From the NCBI RefSeq assembly GCF_014204895.1, contig NZ_JACHMF010000001.1, positions 3,534,001 through 3,598,000 of the forward strand: a stretch of 64,000 bases of DNA. Direction: 5' to 3'. How positions within the stretch are numbered: position 1 is the first letter of the stretch; every line of letters starts with the position of its first letter. Source of the stretch: Paractinoplanes abujensis. GTDB taxonomy: Bacteria > Actinomycetota > Actinomycetes > Mycobacteriales > Micromonosporaceae. The notes under the pieces were generated by a model. That model was not told the DNA's origin and made no database searches. It saw only the letters and a list, made by a program, of their open reading frames with translations. Below, in pieces: positions 54,119 through 63,373 of this stretch. The translations under genes were made by a program, and so were the position numbers.

Positions 54119-57106
54119 ATGACCTCACGACGCGATTTTCTCCGTACGGCCGGGCTCGCTGTGGGCGGAGCTGCCGTCGGCACGCCCCCGTCGGTTCAGG
54201 CCGTGGAGACGCCCGCGGACTACGCGAGCCACACCGCGGACGCCCGGACGGTGACCGTGACCAGCACCGCCGGGCAGCGTGTGCGGATCACCGCGTACGG
54301 GGGTCACATGGTCCGGGTGCGTCACGCCCGAGCGGGTGAGACCTTCTTCGCCGACGACCGGTACGAGATGGTCGACCCGGCCGCCCACGCCGGGCTCGGG
54401 GGCACGTTGAGCGTGACCGACGGCGGCGACGCGCTGACCATCACCACGGCGCCGGCCGACGGCGTCAAGGTCGTGCTGCGCAAGAGCCCGCTGCGGATCG
54501 CCTTCCACGGCAAGGACGACGACGTGCTGCTGGCCGGTGAGGACGCGACGCGCAGCATGACCTGGGACGGCGAGAACTACAGCATCGTGCGGCAGCGGTT
54601 CGCCCCGCCCGCGGCCGGGGAGAGGTTCGTCAAGGCCGGGCACGGTTTCATGGGCCGCTCGCCACGGGTCGACCGCACCGGCGAGGTCGTCGCGCACAAC
54701 TACGGCCTGGCCGCCGACCGCAGCGAGCAGTCACCGGCCATCGTGCAGCTCTACCTGTCGTCGCGCGGCTACGCGGTCTTCGTCAACACGACGTTCGACA
54801 CCACGTTCACCTTCGGCCGGGACGGGGTCTACGAGTTCGCGGCCGACGAGCACAACACCCCGGGCGTCCGGCCGCAGATGGACTACTTCGTCATCCGGGG
54901 CCCGCGATTCGCGCAGCTGCTCGACCGTTACACGCAGCTCACCGGGCGGCCCCGCCTGCCCCAGCTCGGCATCTTCGGCCTGCAGATGTCGGACAAGAAC
55001 TTCCCGGGCGTCAGCGACCAGACCTGGTGGGTCAACAAGATCACCGAGCATCGCACCCGGGGGTTCCCGCTCGACCTGCAGGTGCACGACAACCGGTGGC
55101 GCGCGGGCAGCGGCGGCTGGAGCGGCTCGTGGTTCGAGTTCGACGCCGGACGCTGGCCCGACCCGGCCGCCTTCAAACGGTGGGCCGACGAGAACGGCAT
55201 CATCACGTCGCTCGACTACAACCGCAACAACTCCAACCTGATGGCGGGCTGGGTTCCCGGTCCGCCGCCCGGCTACAGCTTCCAGCCCGCCGACATCAGC
55301 GGCGTGTCCGAGAACTACTCCGTACCGGACTGGTCCAACCCGGCGACCCGCGCGTGGGTGTGGAACGTGTTCTGGACCAGGGCGCTCGACCCGGCGCTGG
55401 GTTTCCCCGGTGACGCGTTGTGGCTCGACGAACCCGACGAGCTCGGCCCCATCCCGTACGAGGCGATCGCCGCGAACGGGCAGCGCTGGTCCGAGCTGCG
55501 CAACGCGTACTTCCTGTACCTGGCCAAGGCCGTCGGGCAGGAGGGCTGGGACCGGCACGTCGGGCCCGGCCGGCGCCCGTTCATCTTCAGCCGTGGGGCC
55601 ACTGCGGGCCAGCAACGTCATGCCCACTTGTGGACCGGTGACACCCAATCCACGTACGGGGAGATGCAGCAGCAGATCCGGGGCATGCTCAACGCCGGGC
55701 TCGGCGGCTTCCCCTACGCCAACGTCGACGGCGGCGGGCACAACGGCAACCCGATCCCGCCCGACATGTATCGCAACTGGGTCGCGGCCTGGGGCGCGCT
55801 CTCGCCGATCTGGCGGCCGCACGGCTACGGCGACACCGCCACCCTGGGCCAGCGGGCGTCGCGCTGGCCCACCGATCAGCCCGCCGGTGAGAGCAACGAC
55901 TTCCTCCGGTACGGCCGGTTGCGGTACACGCTGCTGCCCTACGTCTACACGATCGCCCACGCCGCGCACGCGACCGGCATGCCGATGGCCCGCGCGATGG
56001 TCGTCGACCACCAGGACAACCCGCAGGCCTACAGCCACGACCAGCAGTACATGTGGGGCCCGTCGATCCTGGTGGCGCCGGTGACCACCGGCACGGCCGG
56101 CGCGGTCCAGCCGGTCTGGTTGCCCGCCGGCACGACCTGGTACAACTTCTGGAGCGAGGCGAAGTCGACCGGTTCCGACAGCGCCGACAAGCAATACGTG
56201 ACCCGTACGGGCGAGATCATCATGTACGTCCGGGCGGGCGCGATCCTGCCGCGCTACCGCTACGCCCAGAGCACGAAGTTCCTCGACAAGACCCACCTCG
56301 AGCTGGACGTCTACACCGGCCAGGACGGCTCGTTCGACCTGCACGAGGACGACGGCGTCAGCGAGAGCACCCGGGCCGCCGTCACCGGTGTCACCTTCAC
56401 CCACGCCGGCCTGACCGTGGCCGTCCGCCACCCCGCCGGGACCTACGACGGCGCCCCGGCCGTACGCCGCTACGTGGTCCGCTACCACGGCCTGTCCGCG
56501 CCGGTCGGCCTGCGCGTCGACGGCGGCCCGGCCCTGCCCGCGTACACCGGTGAGACCGCGGCGGTGCTGGCCGGCAGCGGACAGGTATGGGACGCCGCCC
56601 GCAAGATCCTGACCGTGGTCACCCCGCCCGTCCCGGTCAACCCCGGCGGTGGCGTCGCGGCCACGATCCGCCCCATCGGCGAACCGTTCCCCGCGGTCAC
56701 CGGCCCGGTCGCCTACGCCGCCGAGGACGCGGCACTGTCCGGCGTCGCCCTCGGCACCCAGCATCCGGGCTACACCGGCCACGGCTACGCCGACTACACC
56801 GACGCCACCGGCGACCACGTCGAGTGGACGGTCACCGTGCCCGTCGCCGGTTCGTACATCCTGGGCTTCCGCTACGCCAACGGCAGCAACGCCGACCGGC
56901 CCCTGGCCGTCACCGTCAACGGCACGACCGCCACCGCCGCGCTCCCGTTCCCACCGACCGGCGGCTGGGCCGTGTGGCGCTCGGCCCCCTTGACCACGAG
57001 CCTGCCCGCCGGCCCGGTCCGGATCCGCGCCACCAGCACCGGTTCCGGCGGCGCCAACCTCGACTGCCTCACTGTCGCGCCGGCTGCTCAGGGGCGGAAC
57101 CGGTAG
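54119..57106 (+). CDS. Tat-exported GH31 family alpha-glycosidase with C-terminal carbohydrate-binding domain
   Basis: This 995-residue enzyme begins with a Tat signal (SRRDFLRTAGLAVGG). An N-terminal beta domain leads into a GH31 barrel (LGIFGLQMSDKNF, DLQVHDNRW, ITSLDYNRNN). The nucleophile is Asp437 in LWLDEPDE and the acid/base is Asp508 in LWTGDTQST; later come YVYTIAHAAHATGMP and MWGPSILVAPV. After proximal beta domains, residues from about 865 (AYAAEDAALSGV, then GYTGHGYADY and WTVTVPVAGSYILGFRYANG) look like a CBM35/CBM6-type sugar-binding module. It should cleave alpha-glucosides or related alpha-linked sugars outside the cell. The last 19 bases overlap the convergent kdpE gene. Confidence 0.93.
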   Translation: MTSRRDFLRTAGLAVGGAAVGTPPSVQAVETPADYASHTADARTVTVTSTAGQRVRITAYGGHMVRVRHARAGETFFADDRYEMVDPAAHAGLGGTLSVTDGGDALTITTAPADGVKVVLRKSPLRIAFHGKDDDVLLAGEDATRSMTWDGENYSIVRQRFAPPAAGERFVKAGHGFMGRSPRVDRTGEVVAHNYGLAADRSEQSPAIVQLYLSSRGYAVFVNTTFDTTFTFGRDGVYEFAADEHNTPGVRPQMDYFVIRGPRFAQLLDRYTQLTGRPRLPQLGIFGLQMSDKNFPGVSDQTWWVNKITEHRTRGFPLDLQVHDNRWRAGSGGWSGSWFEFDAGRWPDPAAFKRWADENGIITSLDYNRNNSNLMAGWVPGPPPGYSFQPADISGVSENYSVPDWSNPATRAWVWNVFWTRALDPALGFPGDALWLDEPDELGPIPYEAIAANGQRWSELRNAYFLYLAKAVGQEGWDRHVGPGRRPFIFSRGATAGQQRHAHLWTGDTQSTYGEMQQQIRGMLNAGLGGFPYANVDGGGHNGNPIPPDMYRNWVAAWGALSPIWRPHGYGDTATLGQRASRWPTDQPAGESNDFLRYGRLRYTLLPYVYTIAHAAHATGMPMARAMVVDHQDNPQAYSHDQQYMWGPSILVAPVTTGTAGAVQPVWLPAGTTWYNFWSEAKSTGSDSADKQYVTRTGEIIMYVRAGAILPRYRYAQSTKFLDKTHLELDVYTGQDGSFDLHEDDGVSESTRAAVTGVTFTHAGLTVAVRHPAGTYDGAPAVRRYVVRYHGLSAPVGLRVDGGPALPAYTGETAAVLAGSGQVWDAARKILTVVTPPVPVNPGGGVAATIRPIGEPFPAVTGPVAYAAEDAALSGVALGTQHPGYTGHGYADYTDATGDHVEWTVTVPVAGSYILGFRYANGSNADRPLAVTVNGTTATAALPFPPTGGWAVWRSAPLTTSLPAGPVRIRATSTGSGGANLDCLTVAPAAQGRNR

Positions 57107-57756
57107 CCCATGCCCGGCTCGGTGAGCAGGTGCCGCGGGCGGGCCGGGTCGGTTTCGAGTTTGCGGCGCAGCCGGGCCATGTACTGGCGCAGATAGTTGC
57201 TCTCGTGCCGGAACTGCGGGCCCCACACGTCGTTGAGCAGGGTCCGCTGGGGCAGCAGCTGGCCGGGGTGGCGCAGCAGATGATCCAGCAGCCGCCACTC
57301 GGTCGGGGTGAGCCGCACGTCGCCGGTGATGGTGCGGGCGCTCAGGTCGACGGTGTGCCCGCCGATCGTGAAGGTCGCCTCCGCCTCCCCCGCCGGACCG
57401 CCGCGCCTGGTGACGGCCCGGATCCGGGCCAGCAGCTCGTCGACGCCGAACGGCTTGGTGATGTAGTCGTCGGCTCCCGCGTCCAGCGCGCCCACCTTGT
57501 CCCGGCTGTCCGACCGGCCCGACAGCACGATGATCGGGATGCGGGTCCAGCCGCGCAGGCCCCGGATGACGTCGGTGCCATCCATGTCGGGCAGCCCCAG
57601 GTCGAGCACGACCAGGTCGGGATGCTGCCGCGCGGCGACGTGCAGCGCGGTCGTGCCGTCGGGCGCGGTGTCGACGTCGTACCGGCGGGCCCGCAGGTTG
57701 ATCCGCAGCGCGCGGACGAGCTGCGGCTCGTCGTCGACCACCAGGACGCGGGTCAT
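57088..57756 (-). CDS. kdpE: Response regulator KdpE
   Basis: This 222-residue OmpR-type regulator has a receiver domain (MTRVLVVDDEPQLV, phospho-acceptor Asp52 in VVLDLGLPDMDG, the conserved Lys in ITKPFGVDELLAR) and a winged-helix output domain (LTPTEWRLLDHLLRHPGQLL, LRQYMARLRRKLE, EPGMGYRFRP). It is the partner of KdpD, whose stop overlaps its start by four bases (ATGA). Together they switch on the potassium pump operon at low potassium or high osmolarity. The gene end overlaps the convergent GH31 gene end by 19 bases, so there is no room for a terminator between them. Confidence 0.96.
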   Translation of the reverse strand: MTRVLVVDDEPQLVRALRINLRARRYDVDTAPDGTTALHVAARQHPDLVVLDLGLPDMDGTDVIRGLRGWTRIPIIVLSGRSDSRDKVGALDAGADDYITKPFGVDELLARIRAVTRRGGPAGEAEATFTIGGHTVDLSARTITGDVRLTPTEWRLLDHLLRHPGQLLPQRTLLNDVWGPQFRHESNYLRQYMARLRRKLETDPARPRHLLTEPGMGYRFRP

Positions 57757-60233
57757 GCGCCGTTCCCGGTGGGCAGGGTCAGGATCATGGTGAGTCCCCC
57801 TCCCGGGGTGTGCTCGGGCACCAGCGTGCCGCCCATCGCCTCGGTCAGCCCGCGCGACAGGGCCAGGCCCAGGCCGACGCCGGTGTGGTTGTCGCGGTCG
57901 CCCAGCCGCTGGAAGGGCAGGAACACGTCGTCCCAGCGGTCCTCCGGGATACCCGGGCCGTGGTCGATGATCCGCAGCTCCAGCGTCCCGCCGAGCGTGC
58001 TGGCCGTGACCGCGGGAGACGCGCCGGCGGGGCTGTAGCGCAACGCGTTGGCCACCAGGTTGATCAGGATCTGTTCGAGCAGGCCCGGGTCGGCGTGCAC
58101 GGGTGGCAGGTCGTCCGCGATGTGCACCGCGACCGTACGCCCCTCCGGCCCCAGCTCGTCCAGGGCGCGCGCCACCGCGTCGTCGGCTCCCAGGTCGACC
58201 GCGTTCACGCCCAGCGCTCCGGCTTGCAACCGGCTCATGTCGAGCAGGTTGGTCACCAGCCGCACCAGCCGGTCCAGCGACTCGTCCGCGGTGGCCAGCA
58301 GTTCCCGCCGGTCCTCCTCCCCGAAGTGGACCTCCTCGCTGCGCAGCCCGGCCACCGCCGCCTTGGCCGAGGCGAGCGGTGTCCGCAGATCATGGCTGAC
58401 CGCGGCCAGCAGCGCGGTGCGCATCCGGTCCGCCTCGGCCAGGGGTTTTGCCGTGGCCGCCTCGGCCGCCAGCCGCTCCTGCCGCAACGCCACCGTGGCC
58501 TGGGCCGCGAAGGCCTCCACGATGCGCCGGTCGGACGCCTCCAGCGGATGCCCGCGCAACAGCATGGTCAGGTTGTCGTCCACCTTGACCTCGACGTCGG
58601 CGTCCCGCGGAACCGTGCAGGCCTCCCCCACGTGGGCCGCCACCGCGCCGCGGTCGAGCAGCGTGACCGAGTCGAGCGTGAACGTCTCCCGCAGCCGCTC
58701 CAGCAGCGCGATCAGGGGCCGCTCGCCGCGCAGCACCCCGCCCGCCACCGTGGCCAGGGTCTGCGCGTCGGCCGACGCCTCCGCGGCCTGCCGGGTCTTG
58801 CGGGCCGCGGTGTCGACCACCCAGCTCACCGCGAGCGCCACCACCACGAAGATCGCCAGAGCCAGCAGGTTGTCGACCTCGGCGATGGTGAACCGCCCGA
58901 AGGGCGGCGTGAAGAACCAGTTGAGCAGCAACGACCCGGCCACCGCGGCCAGCAGCGCCGGCCCCAGCCCGCCGATCAGCGCCACCCCCACCACCGCGGC
59001 CAGGAACACCAGGATGTCGTTGGTCAGCGACAACGACGGACCCACCTCGAGCACCGCGGTCAACGCGGGCAGCCCCAGCGCCGTCACCACGAACCCGGCG
59101 ATCCGGCGGCGGCGCGACAACGCGGCCGGCAGCCGGGCCTTCCGGCGTCCCTGCGCGGCCCGCTCATGGGTCACCAGGTGCACGTCGATCGATCCCGACA
59201 TCGCCGTCGTGGTCACCCCGACCCCCGCCGAGAACAACTGGGCCAGCTTCCCCCGGCTCGACGCCCCCAGCACGATCTGGGTCGCGTTCACCGCCCCCGC
59301 GAAATCGATCAGTGCCCGCGGCACGTCCGCCCCCACCACCTGGTGGTAGGTGCCGCCCAGACTTTCCACCAGCACCCGCTGCCGGGCCAGCACCGCCGGG
59401 TCCGCCCCCGCCAGCCCGTCGTTCCGCGTCACATGCACCGCCATCAGGTCGGCGCCCTTGTCCCGGGCCGCGATCCGCGCCGCCCGCCGGATCAGCGTGT
59501 CGCCCTCGGACCCGCCGGTCAGCGCCACGACGATCCGTTCCCGCGTCTCCCACGTCGCGCTGATCCGATGCTCGGCCCGATACTTGTCGAGCTGCTCCTC
59601 CACCTTGTCGGCCAGCCACAGCAACGCCAGCTCCCGCAGCGCGGTCAGATTTCCCGTACGGAAATAGTTGCCCAGCGCCGCGTCGATCTTCTCCGGCTGG
59701 TAGATGTTGCCGTGCGCCATCCGCCGCCGCAGCGCCTCCGGCGTCATGTCCACCAACTCGACCTGCTCGGCCGCCCGCACCACGGCGTCCGGCACGGTCT
59801 CGCGCTGCTGCGCCCCCGTGATCTGCGCGACCACGTCGTTCAGCGACTCCAGATGCTGGATGTTGACCGTCGTCAACACGTCGATGCCCGCGTTCAGCAG
59901 CTCGTCGACGTCCTGCCAGCGCTTGGCGTTGCGGGAACCGGGGACGTTCGTGTGGGCCAGCTCGTCGACGACCGCCAGCTCGGGCCGGCGGGCGAGCAGC
60001 GCATCGAGGTCCATCTCGGTGAACGCCGCCCCGCGATACCCCACGGTGCGCCGCGGCACCACCTCGAGGTCCGCGATCATGGCCTGTGTGTGTTTGCGCC
60101 CGTGCGTCTCGACCAGCCCGACCACCACTTCGGTGCCCCGCTCGGCCCGACGGTGGGCCTCCTCCAGCATCGTGTAGGTCTTGCCCACACCGGGCGCGGC
60201 GCCGAGAAAGATCCGAAGTTCGCCACGTGCCAT
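57753..60233 (-). CDS. kdpD: Sensor histidine kinase KdpD
   Basis: This 826-residue sensor follows the KdpD layout. A cytoplasmic KdpD domain has the Walker A loop GAAPGVGKT (11-19) and VVDELAHTNVPGSRN. A universal-stress-like domain follows (about 240-370), then four membrane segments (about 385-500), a GAF-like region, and the kinase core with His614 in AVSHDLRTPLASAK, NLVANALRYSP, DHGPGIP and GVGLGLALSRGL. ATG at 60233 is chosen because GGAGGA lies upstream and the first KdpD strand follows; a longer frame to 60353 is not supported. It senses potassium need and phosphorylates KdpE. A 116-bp gap separates it from kdpC. Confidence 0.96.
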   Translation of the reverse strand: MARGELRIFLGAAPGVGKTYTMLEEAHRRAERGTEVVVGLVETHGRKHTQAMIADLEVVPRRTVGYRGAAFTEMDLDALLARRPELAVVDELAHTNVPGSRNAKRWQDVDELLNAGIDVLTTVNIQHLESLNDVVAQITGAQQRETVPDAVVRAAEQVELVDMTPEALRRRMAHGNIYQPEKIDAALGNYFRTGNLTALRELALLWLADKVEEQLDKYRAEHRISATWETRERIVVALTGGSEGDTLIRRAARIAARDKGADLMAVHVTRNDGLAGADPAVLARQRVLVESLGGTYHQVVGADVPRALIDFAGAVNATQIVLGASSRGKLAQLFSAGVGVTTTAMSGSIDVHLVTHERAAQGRRKARLPAALSRRRRIAGFVVTALGLPALTAVLEVGPSLSLTNDILVFLAAVVGVALIGGLGPALLAAVAGSLLLNWFFTPPFGRFTIAEVDNLLALAIFVVVALAVSWVVDTAARKTRQAAEASADAQTLATVAGGVLRGERPLIALLERLRETFTLDSVTLLDRGAVAAHVGEACTVPRDADVEVKVDDNLTMLLRGHPLEASDRRIVEAFAAQATVALRQERLAAEAATAKPLAEADRMRTALLAAVSHDLRTPLASAKAAVAGLRSEEVHFGEEDRRELLATADESLDRLVRLVTNLLDMSRLQAGALGVNAVDLGADDAVARALDELGPEGRTVAVHIADDLPPVHADPGLLEQILINLVANALRYSPAGASPAVTASTLGGTLELRIIDHGPGIPEDRWDDVFLPFQRLGDRDNHTGVGLGLALSRGLTEAMGGTLVPEHTPGGGLTMILTLPTGNGA

Positions 60234-60271
60234 GTGTTGGTCCTCCGGCGTAGCTGGGTGGTGGGTGCGGA

Positions 60272-60332
60272 CCGTCGCTCCCGACGGAGCCCGGGCGGTT
60301 TCGCCGGCCGCTGGCGCGTCCCACGCGAAACC
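60272..60332 (-). promoter_or_regulatory. Two inverted repeats in the kdpC-kdpD gap
   Basis: CCGTCG-ctcc-CGACGG (60272-60287) is a 6-bp hairpin. GGTTTCGC (60297-60304) pairs with GCGAAACC (60325-60332) across 20 bases. They lie between the pump genes and the sensor genes and could lower read-through into kdpDE or mark an RNA-processing site. No T-tract is seen. Confidence 0.35.
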
Positions 60333-60349
60333 CACCCGGACGACGAGCG

Positions 60350-61201
60350 TCACCTGCCGTCGAGAGCCAGGTTGAGATCGAGGACGTTGACGGCCGGCTC
60401 GCCGAGGAAGCCCAGCGCACGCCCGTCAGTGTGCTCCTCGATGAGCTCGCGCACCTGGTCCTGCGTCAAGCCGCGCTCCCGGGCGATCCGGGGCGCCTGC
60501 AGCTCGGCATAGCCGGGACTGATGTCCGGGTCCACACCGCTGCCACTCGCGGTCACCGCATCGGCCGGGACGACCGGCGTGGCCGGCGCAGCACCGCGGA
60601 TCGGGGTGATGACGCCGCCGAGCGCCTGGTAGTCCTCGCCGGTGATCGCGGCCTCGACGGTGACGCCCTGATAGGTGGCGATGAACGGGGTGCCGGTCTG
60701 GTTGACCGACACGACCCGGGTCACCGGGCCGGTCAAGCCGTCGCGGTGGAAGACGGCGAGCACGGCGCCCACGCCGTCGGGGGTGCAGTAGGGCCGGCTG
60801 CCGTCGACGTTCTCGAGCTTGCCGACGGCCAGGCTCCGTTCGCAGACCCGGGTGAGCAGGCTCGGCGAGGCGACCTCGGGATCGTCGGAGAGGGTGTCGA
60901 CCACGCTTTCCGGGCCCAGGTTCGACGCGCCGGTCGACGTGGGGTCGTAACCGTCACCGGCCGCGGACGGCCGGCTCTGGAAGTACTTCGGGACGGGGTT
61001 GCCATCGGCGTCGGTGAAGGACTGGCCGATCAGGCTGCTACCGCTCGAACCGATCAGCGAGCCGTCCGCCCGGTCGGACAGGCCGGGCACCCGGCCGATC
61101 GCGACGAAGGCCAGCGGGTACGCCAGGCCGAGCAGGACGGTGAGGACGAGCAGCGCACGCAGCGCCGCGAGATGCTGGCCGAGCCAGGCCGGAAGTCGCA
61201 T
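60350..61201 (-). CDS. kdpC: Potassium-transporting ATPase subunit KdpC
   Basis: This 283-residue protein has one N-terminal membrane segment (about 13-36, ALLVLTVLLGLAYPLAFVAIG) and the KdpC segments SLIGQSF, KYFQSRPSAAGDGYDPTSTGASNLGP and, near the end, DISPGYAELQAPRIARERGL and EPAVNVLDLNLAL. It is a structural subunit that links KdpA and KdpB and supports ATP binding. It is longer than the E. coli protein (190 residues) because about 100 residues (roughly 110-215) are inserted in the middle, which I believe is common in actinobacteria. It lies 51 bases after kdpB. Confidence 0.95.
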   Translation of the reverse strand: MRLPAWLGQHLAALRALLVLTVLLGLAYPLAFVAIGRVPGLSDRADGSLIGSSGSSLIGQSFTDADGNPVPKYFQSRPSAAGDGYDPTSTGASNLGPESVVDTLSDDPEVASPSLLTRVCERSLAVGKLENVDGSRPYCTPDGVGAVLAVFHRDGLTGPVTRVVSVNQTGTPFIATYQGVTVEAAITGEDYQALGGVITPIRGAAPATPVVPADAVTASGSGVDPDISPGYAELQAPRIARERGLTQDQVRELIEEHTDGRALGFLGEPAVNVLDLNLALDGR

Positions 61202-61252
61202 GTCAATTCCGATTCAGGGTGGCGGGCGGGGTGGTCGGACCGGGCATGATGC

Positions 61253-63373
61253 TCAGATCCCGGGGATGAACTGGACGAGAAGGTCGATGAGTTTGATGCC
61301 GAGGAACGGCAGGACCACGCCGCCGAGTCCGTAGATCCACAGATTCCGGCGCAACAAGGCGGAGGCGCTCGACGGCCGGTACCGGACACCGCGCAACGCC
61401 AGCGGGATCAGCGCCACGATGATCAGGGCGTTGAAGATGACCGCGGACAGGATCGCCGAGCCCGGCGAGTGCAGCCGCATGACGTTCAGCGTGTCCAGGC
61501 CCGGGTAGACCGCCGCGAACATGGCCGGGATGATGGCGAAGTACTTGGCGATGTCGTTGCTGATCGAGAACGTGGTCAGCGCGCCCCGGGTGATCAGCAA
61601 CTGTTTGCCGATCTCGACGATCTCGATCAGCTTCGTCGGGTCGGAGTCCAGGTCGACCATGTTGCCGGCCTCTTTCGCGGCCGACGTGCCGGTGTTCATG
61701 GCCACGCCCACGTCGGCCTGGGCCAGAGCCGGCGCGTCGTTGGTGCCGTCGCCGGTCATCGCGACCAGGCGGCCCCCGTCCTGCTCCTTCTTGATGTAGG
61801 CGAGCTTGTCCTCGGGAGTGGCCTCGGCCAGGAAGTCGTCGACCCCGGCCTCGTCGGCGATCGCCTGGGCGGTCCGCGGATTGTCACCCGTGATCATCAC
61901 GGTGCGGATGCCCATCCGGCGCATCTCGTCGAAGCGCTGCCGCATGCCCGCTTTGACCACGTCCTTGAGGTGGATCACGCCCAGGGCCCGGGCCGGCTGC
62001 CCGGCGGCCGACTCGGCCACCACCAGCGGCGTGCCCCCGCTGCCGCTGATCGCCTCCACGATCTCGCCGACCTCGTCGGTGGGGTGCCCGCCGTTCTGCC
62101 GCACCCACTTGAGGACCGCCGCGGCGGCGCCCTTGCGCACCTGGCGATCCGGCAGGTCGACGCCGCTCATCCGGGTCTGGGCGGTGAACGGCACGAACGT
62201 CGTGTCCGGCATCAGGCCGGGTTCCCACTCGCGCAGCCCGAACCGGTTCTTGGCCAGCACGACCACCGAACGGCCCTCAGGCGTCTCGTCGGCCAGGCTC
62301 GACAGCTGGGCCGCGTCGGCCAGGGTGGCCGCCGTGACCCCGTCCACCGGCAGGAACTCGGCCGCCTGCCGGTTGCCCAGGGTGATCGTGCCCGTCTTGT
62401 CCAGCAGCAGCGTGTTCACGTCACCGGCGGCCTCCACGGCCCGGCCCGACATGGCCAGCACGTTGCGCTGCACGAGCCGGTCCATGCCGGCGATCCCGAT
62501 GGCGCTCAGCAGGGCCCCGATGGTGGTCGGGATGAGGCACACGATCAGCGACACCAGCACTATCCCGGTGACACCGTTGCCGTCCAGGGCCACGGTGTCG
62601 GGGGCGGCCGCGTTGAAGGCCTTCGAGAAGATGGCGAGTGGCTGCAACGTGACCACGGACAGCAGGAAAATGATCGTCAGGGCCGCGAGCAGGATGTTGA
62701 GGGCGATCTCGTTCGGCGTCTTCTGCCGGTTGGCTCCTTCGACCAGGGCGATCATGCGGTCGACGAAGCTCTCCCCCGGCTTCTGGGTGATCCGGACGAC
62801 AATCCGGTCGCTGAGCACCTTCGTGCCGCCGGTGACAGCCGACCGGTCCCCGCCGGACTCGCGGATGACCGGGGCCGATTCGCCGGTGATGGCCGATTCG
62901 TCGACGCTGGCGATGCCCTCGATGACGTCGCCGTCACCGGGGATGACCTGGCCGGCTTCGACCACTACCACATCGCCCAGCTTGAGCTGCGTGGCCGGGA
63001 TCTCGCGACCGTCGCGCAGATACGCGACGGTGTCCTGCTTGGCCGCACGCAGGGCCGCCGCCTGGGCCTTGCCGCGTCCTTCGGCGACCGCCTCGGCCAG
63101 GTTGGCGAAGATGACGGTGAGCCACAGCCAGACCGTGATGATCCACGCGAAAACCGACGGGTCGACGATCGACAGAACGGTGGTGAAGACCGCGCCGATC
63201 TCCACGATGAACATGACCGGGTTGCGCCACATGGCCCGCGGGTCGAGCTTCCTGACCGCGGCCGGCAGCGACTGCCACAGCTGTTCCGGGTCGAGCAGGC
63301 CGCCGCCGACCTTGCGGTCACCTGTCGGCGCCGCCTCTTCGAGCTGCGGTTCTTCAATGGTGGGGGTGGTCAT
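61253..63373 (-). CDS. kdpB: Potassium-transporting P-type ATPase subunit KdpB
   Basis: This 706-residue P-type ATPase is the energy-coupling subunit of the Kdp pump. It shows [18 protein letters not shown], the phosphorylation motif DKTGT with Asp325, [19 protein letters not shown], the hinge [22 protein letters not shown] and C-terminal membrane segments. The ATG at 63373 overlaps the kdpA stop (ATGA). The N-terminal tail of about 25 residues before [15 protein letters not shown] is variable, as in relatives. Confidence 0.97.
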   Translation of the reverse strand: MTTPTIEEPQLEEAAPTGDRKVGGGLLDPEQLWQSLPAAVRKLDPRAMWRNPVMFIVEIGAVFTTVLSIVDPSVFAWIITVWLWLTVIFANLAEAVAEGRGKAQAAALRAAKQDTVAYLRDGREIPATQLKLGDVVVVEAGQVIPGDGDVIEGIASVDESAITGESAPVIRESGGDRSAVTGGTKVLSDRIVVRITQKPGESFVDRMIALVEGANRQKTPNEIALNILLAALTIIFLLSVVTLQPLAIFSKAFNAAAPDTVALDGNGVTGIVLVSLIVCLIPTTIGALLSAIGIAGMDRLVQRNVLAMSGRAVEAAGDVNTLLLDKTGTITLGNRQAAEFLPVDGVTAATLADAAQLSSLADETPEGRSVVVLAKNRFGLREWEPGLMPDTTFVPFTAQTRMSGVDLPDRQVRKGAAAAVLKWVRQNGGHPTDEVGEIVEAISGSGGTPLVVAESAAGQPARALGVIHLKDVVKAGMRQRFDEMRRMGIRTVMITGDNPRTAQAIADEAGVDDFLAEATPEDKLAYIKKEQDGGRLVAMTGDGTNDAPALAQADVGVAMNTGTSAAKEAGNMVDLDSDPTKLIEIVEIGKQLLITRGALTTFSISNDIAKYFAIIPAMFAAVYPGLDTLNVMRLHSPGSAILSAVIFNALIIVALIPLALRGVRYRPSSASALLRRNLWIYGLGGVVLPFLGIKLIDLLVQFIPGI

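Noticed and set aside
54731..57298. An 855-codon minus-strand frame opposite the GH31 gene
   Set aside because: Antisense shadow; the plus strand carries the complete GH31 catalytic motifs.
57810..60512. A 900-codon plus-strand frame opposite kdpD
   Set aside because: Antisense shadow of a clearly recognised histidine kinase; the composition is Arg/His/Gln-rich.
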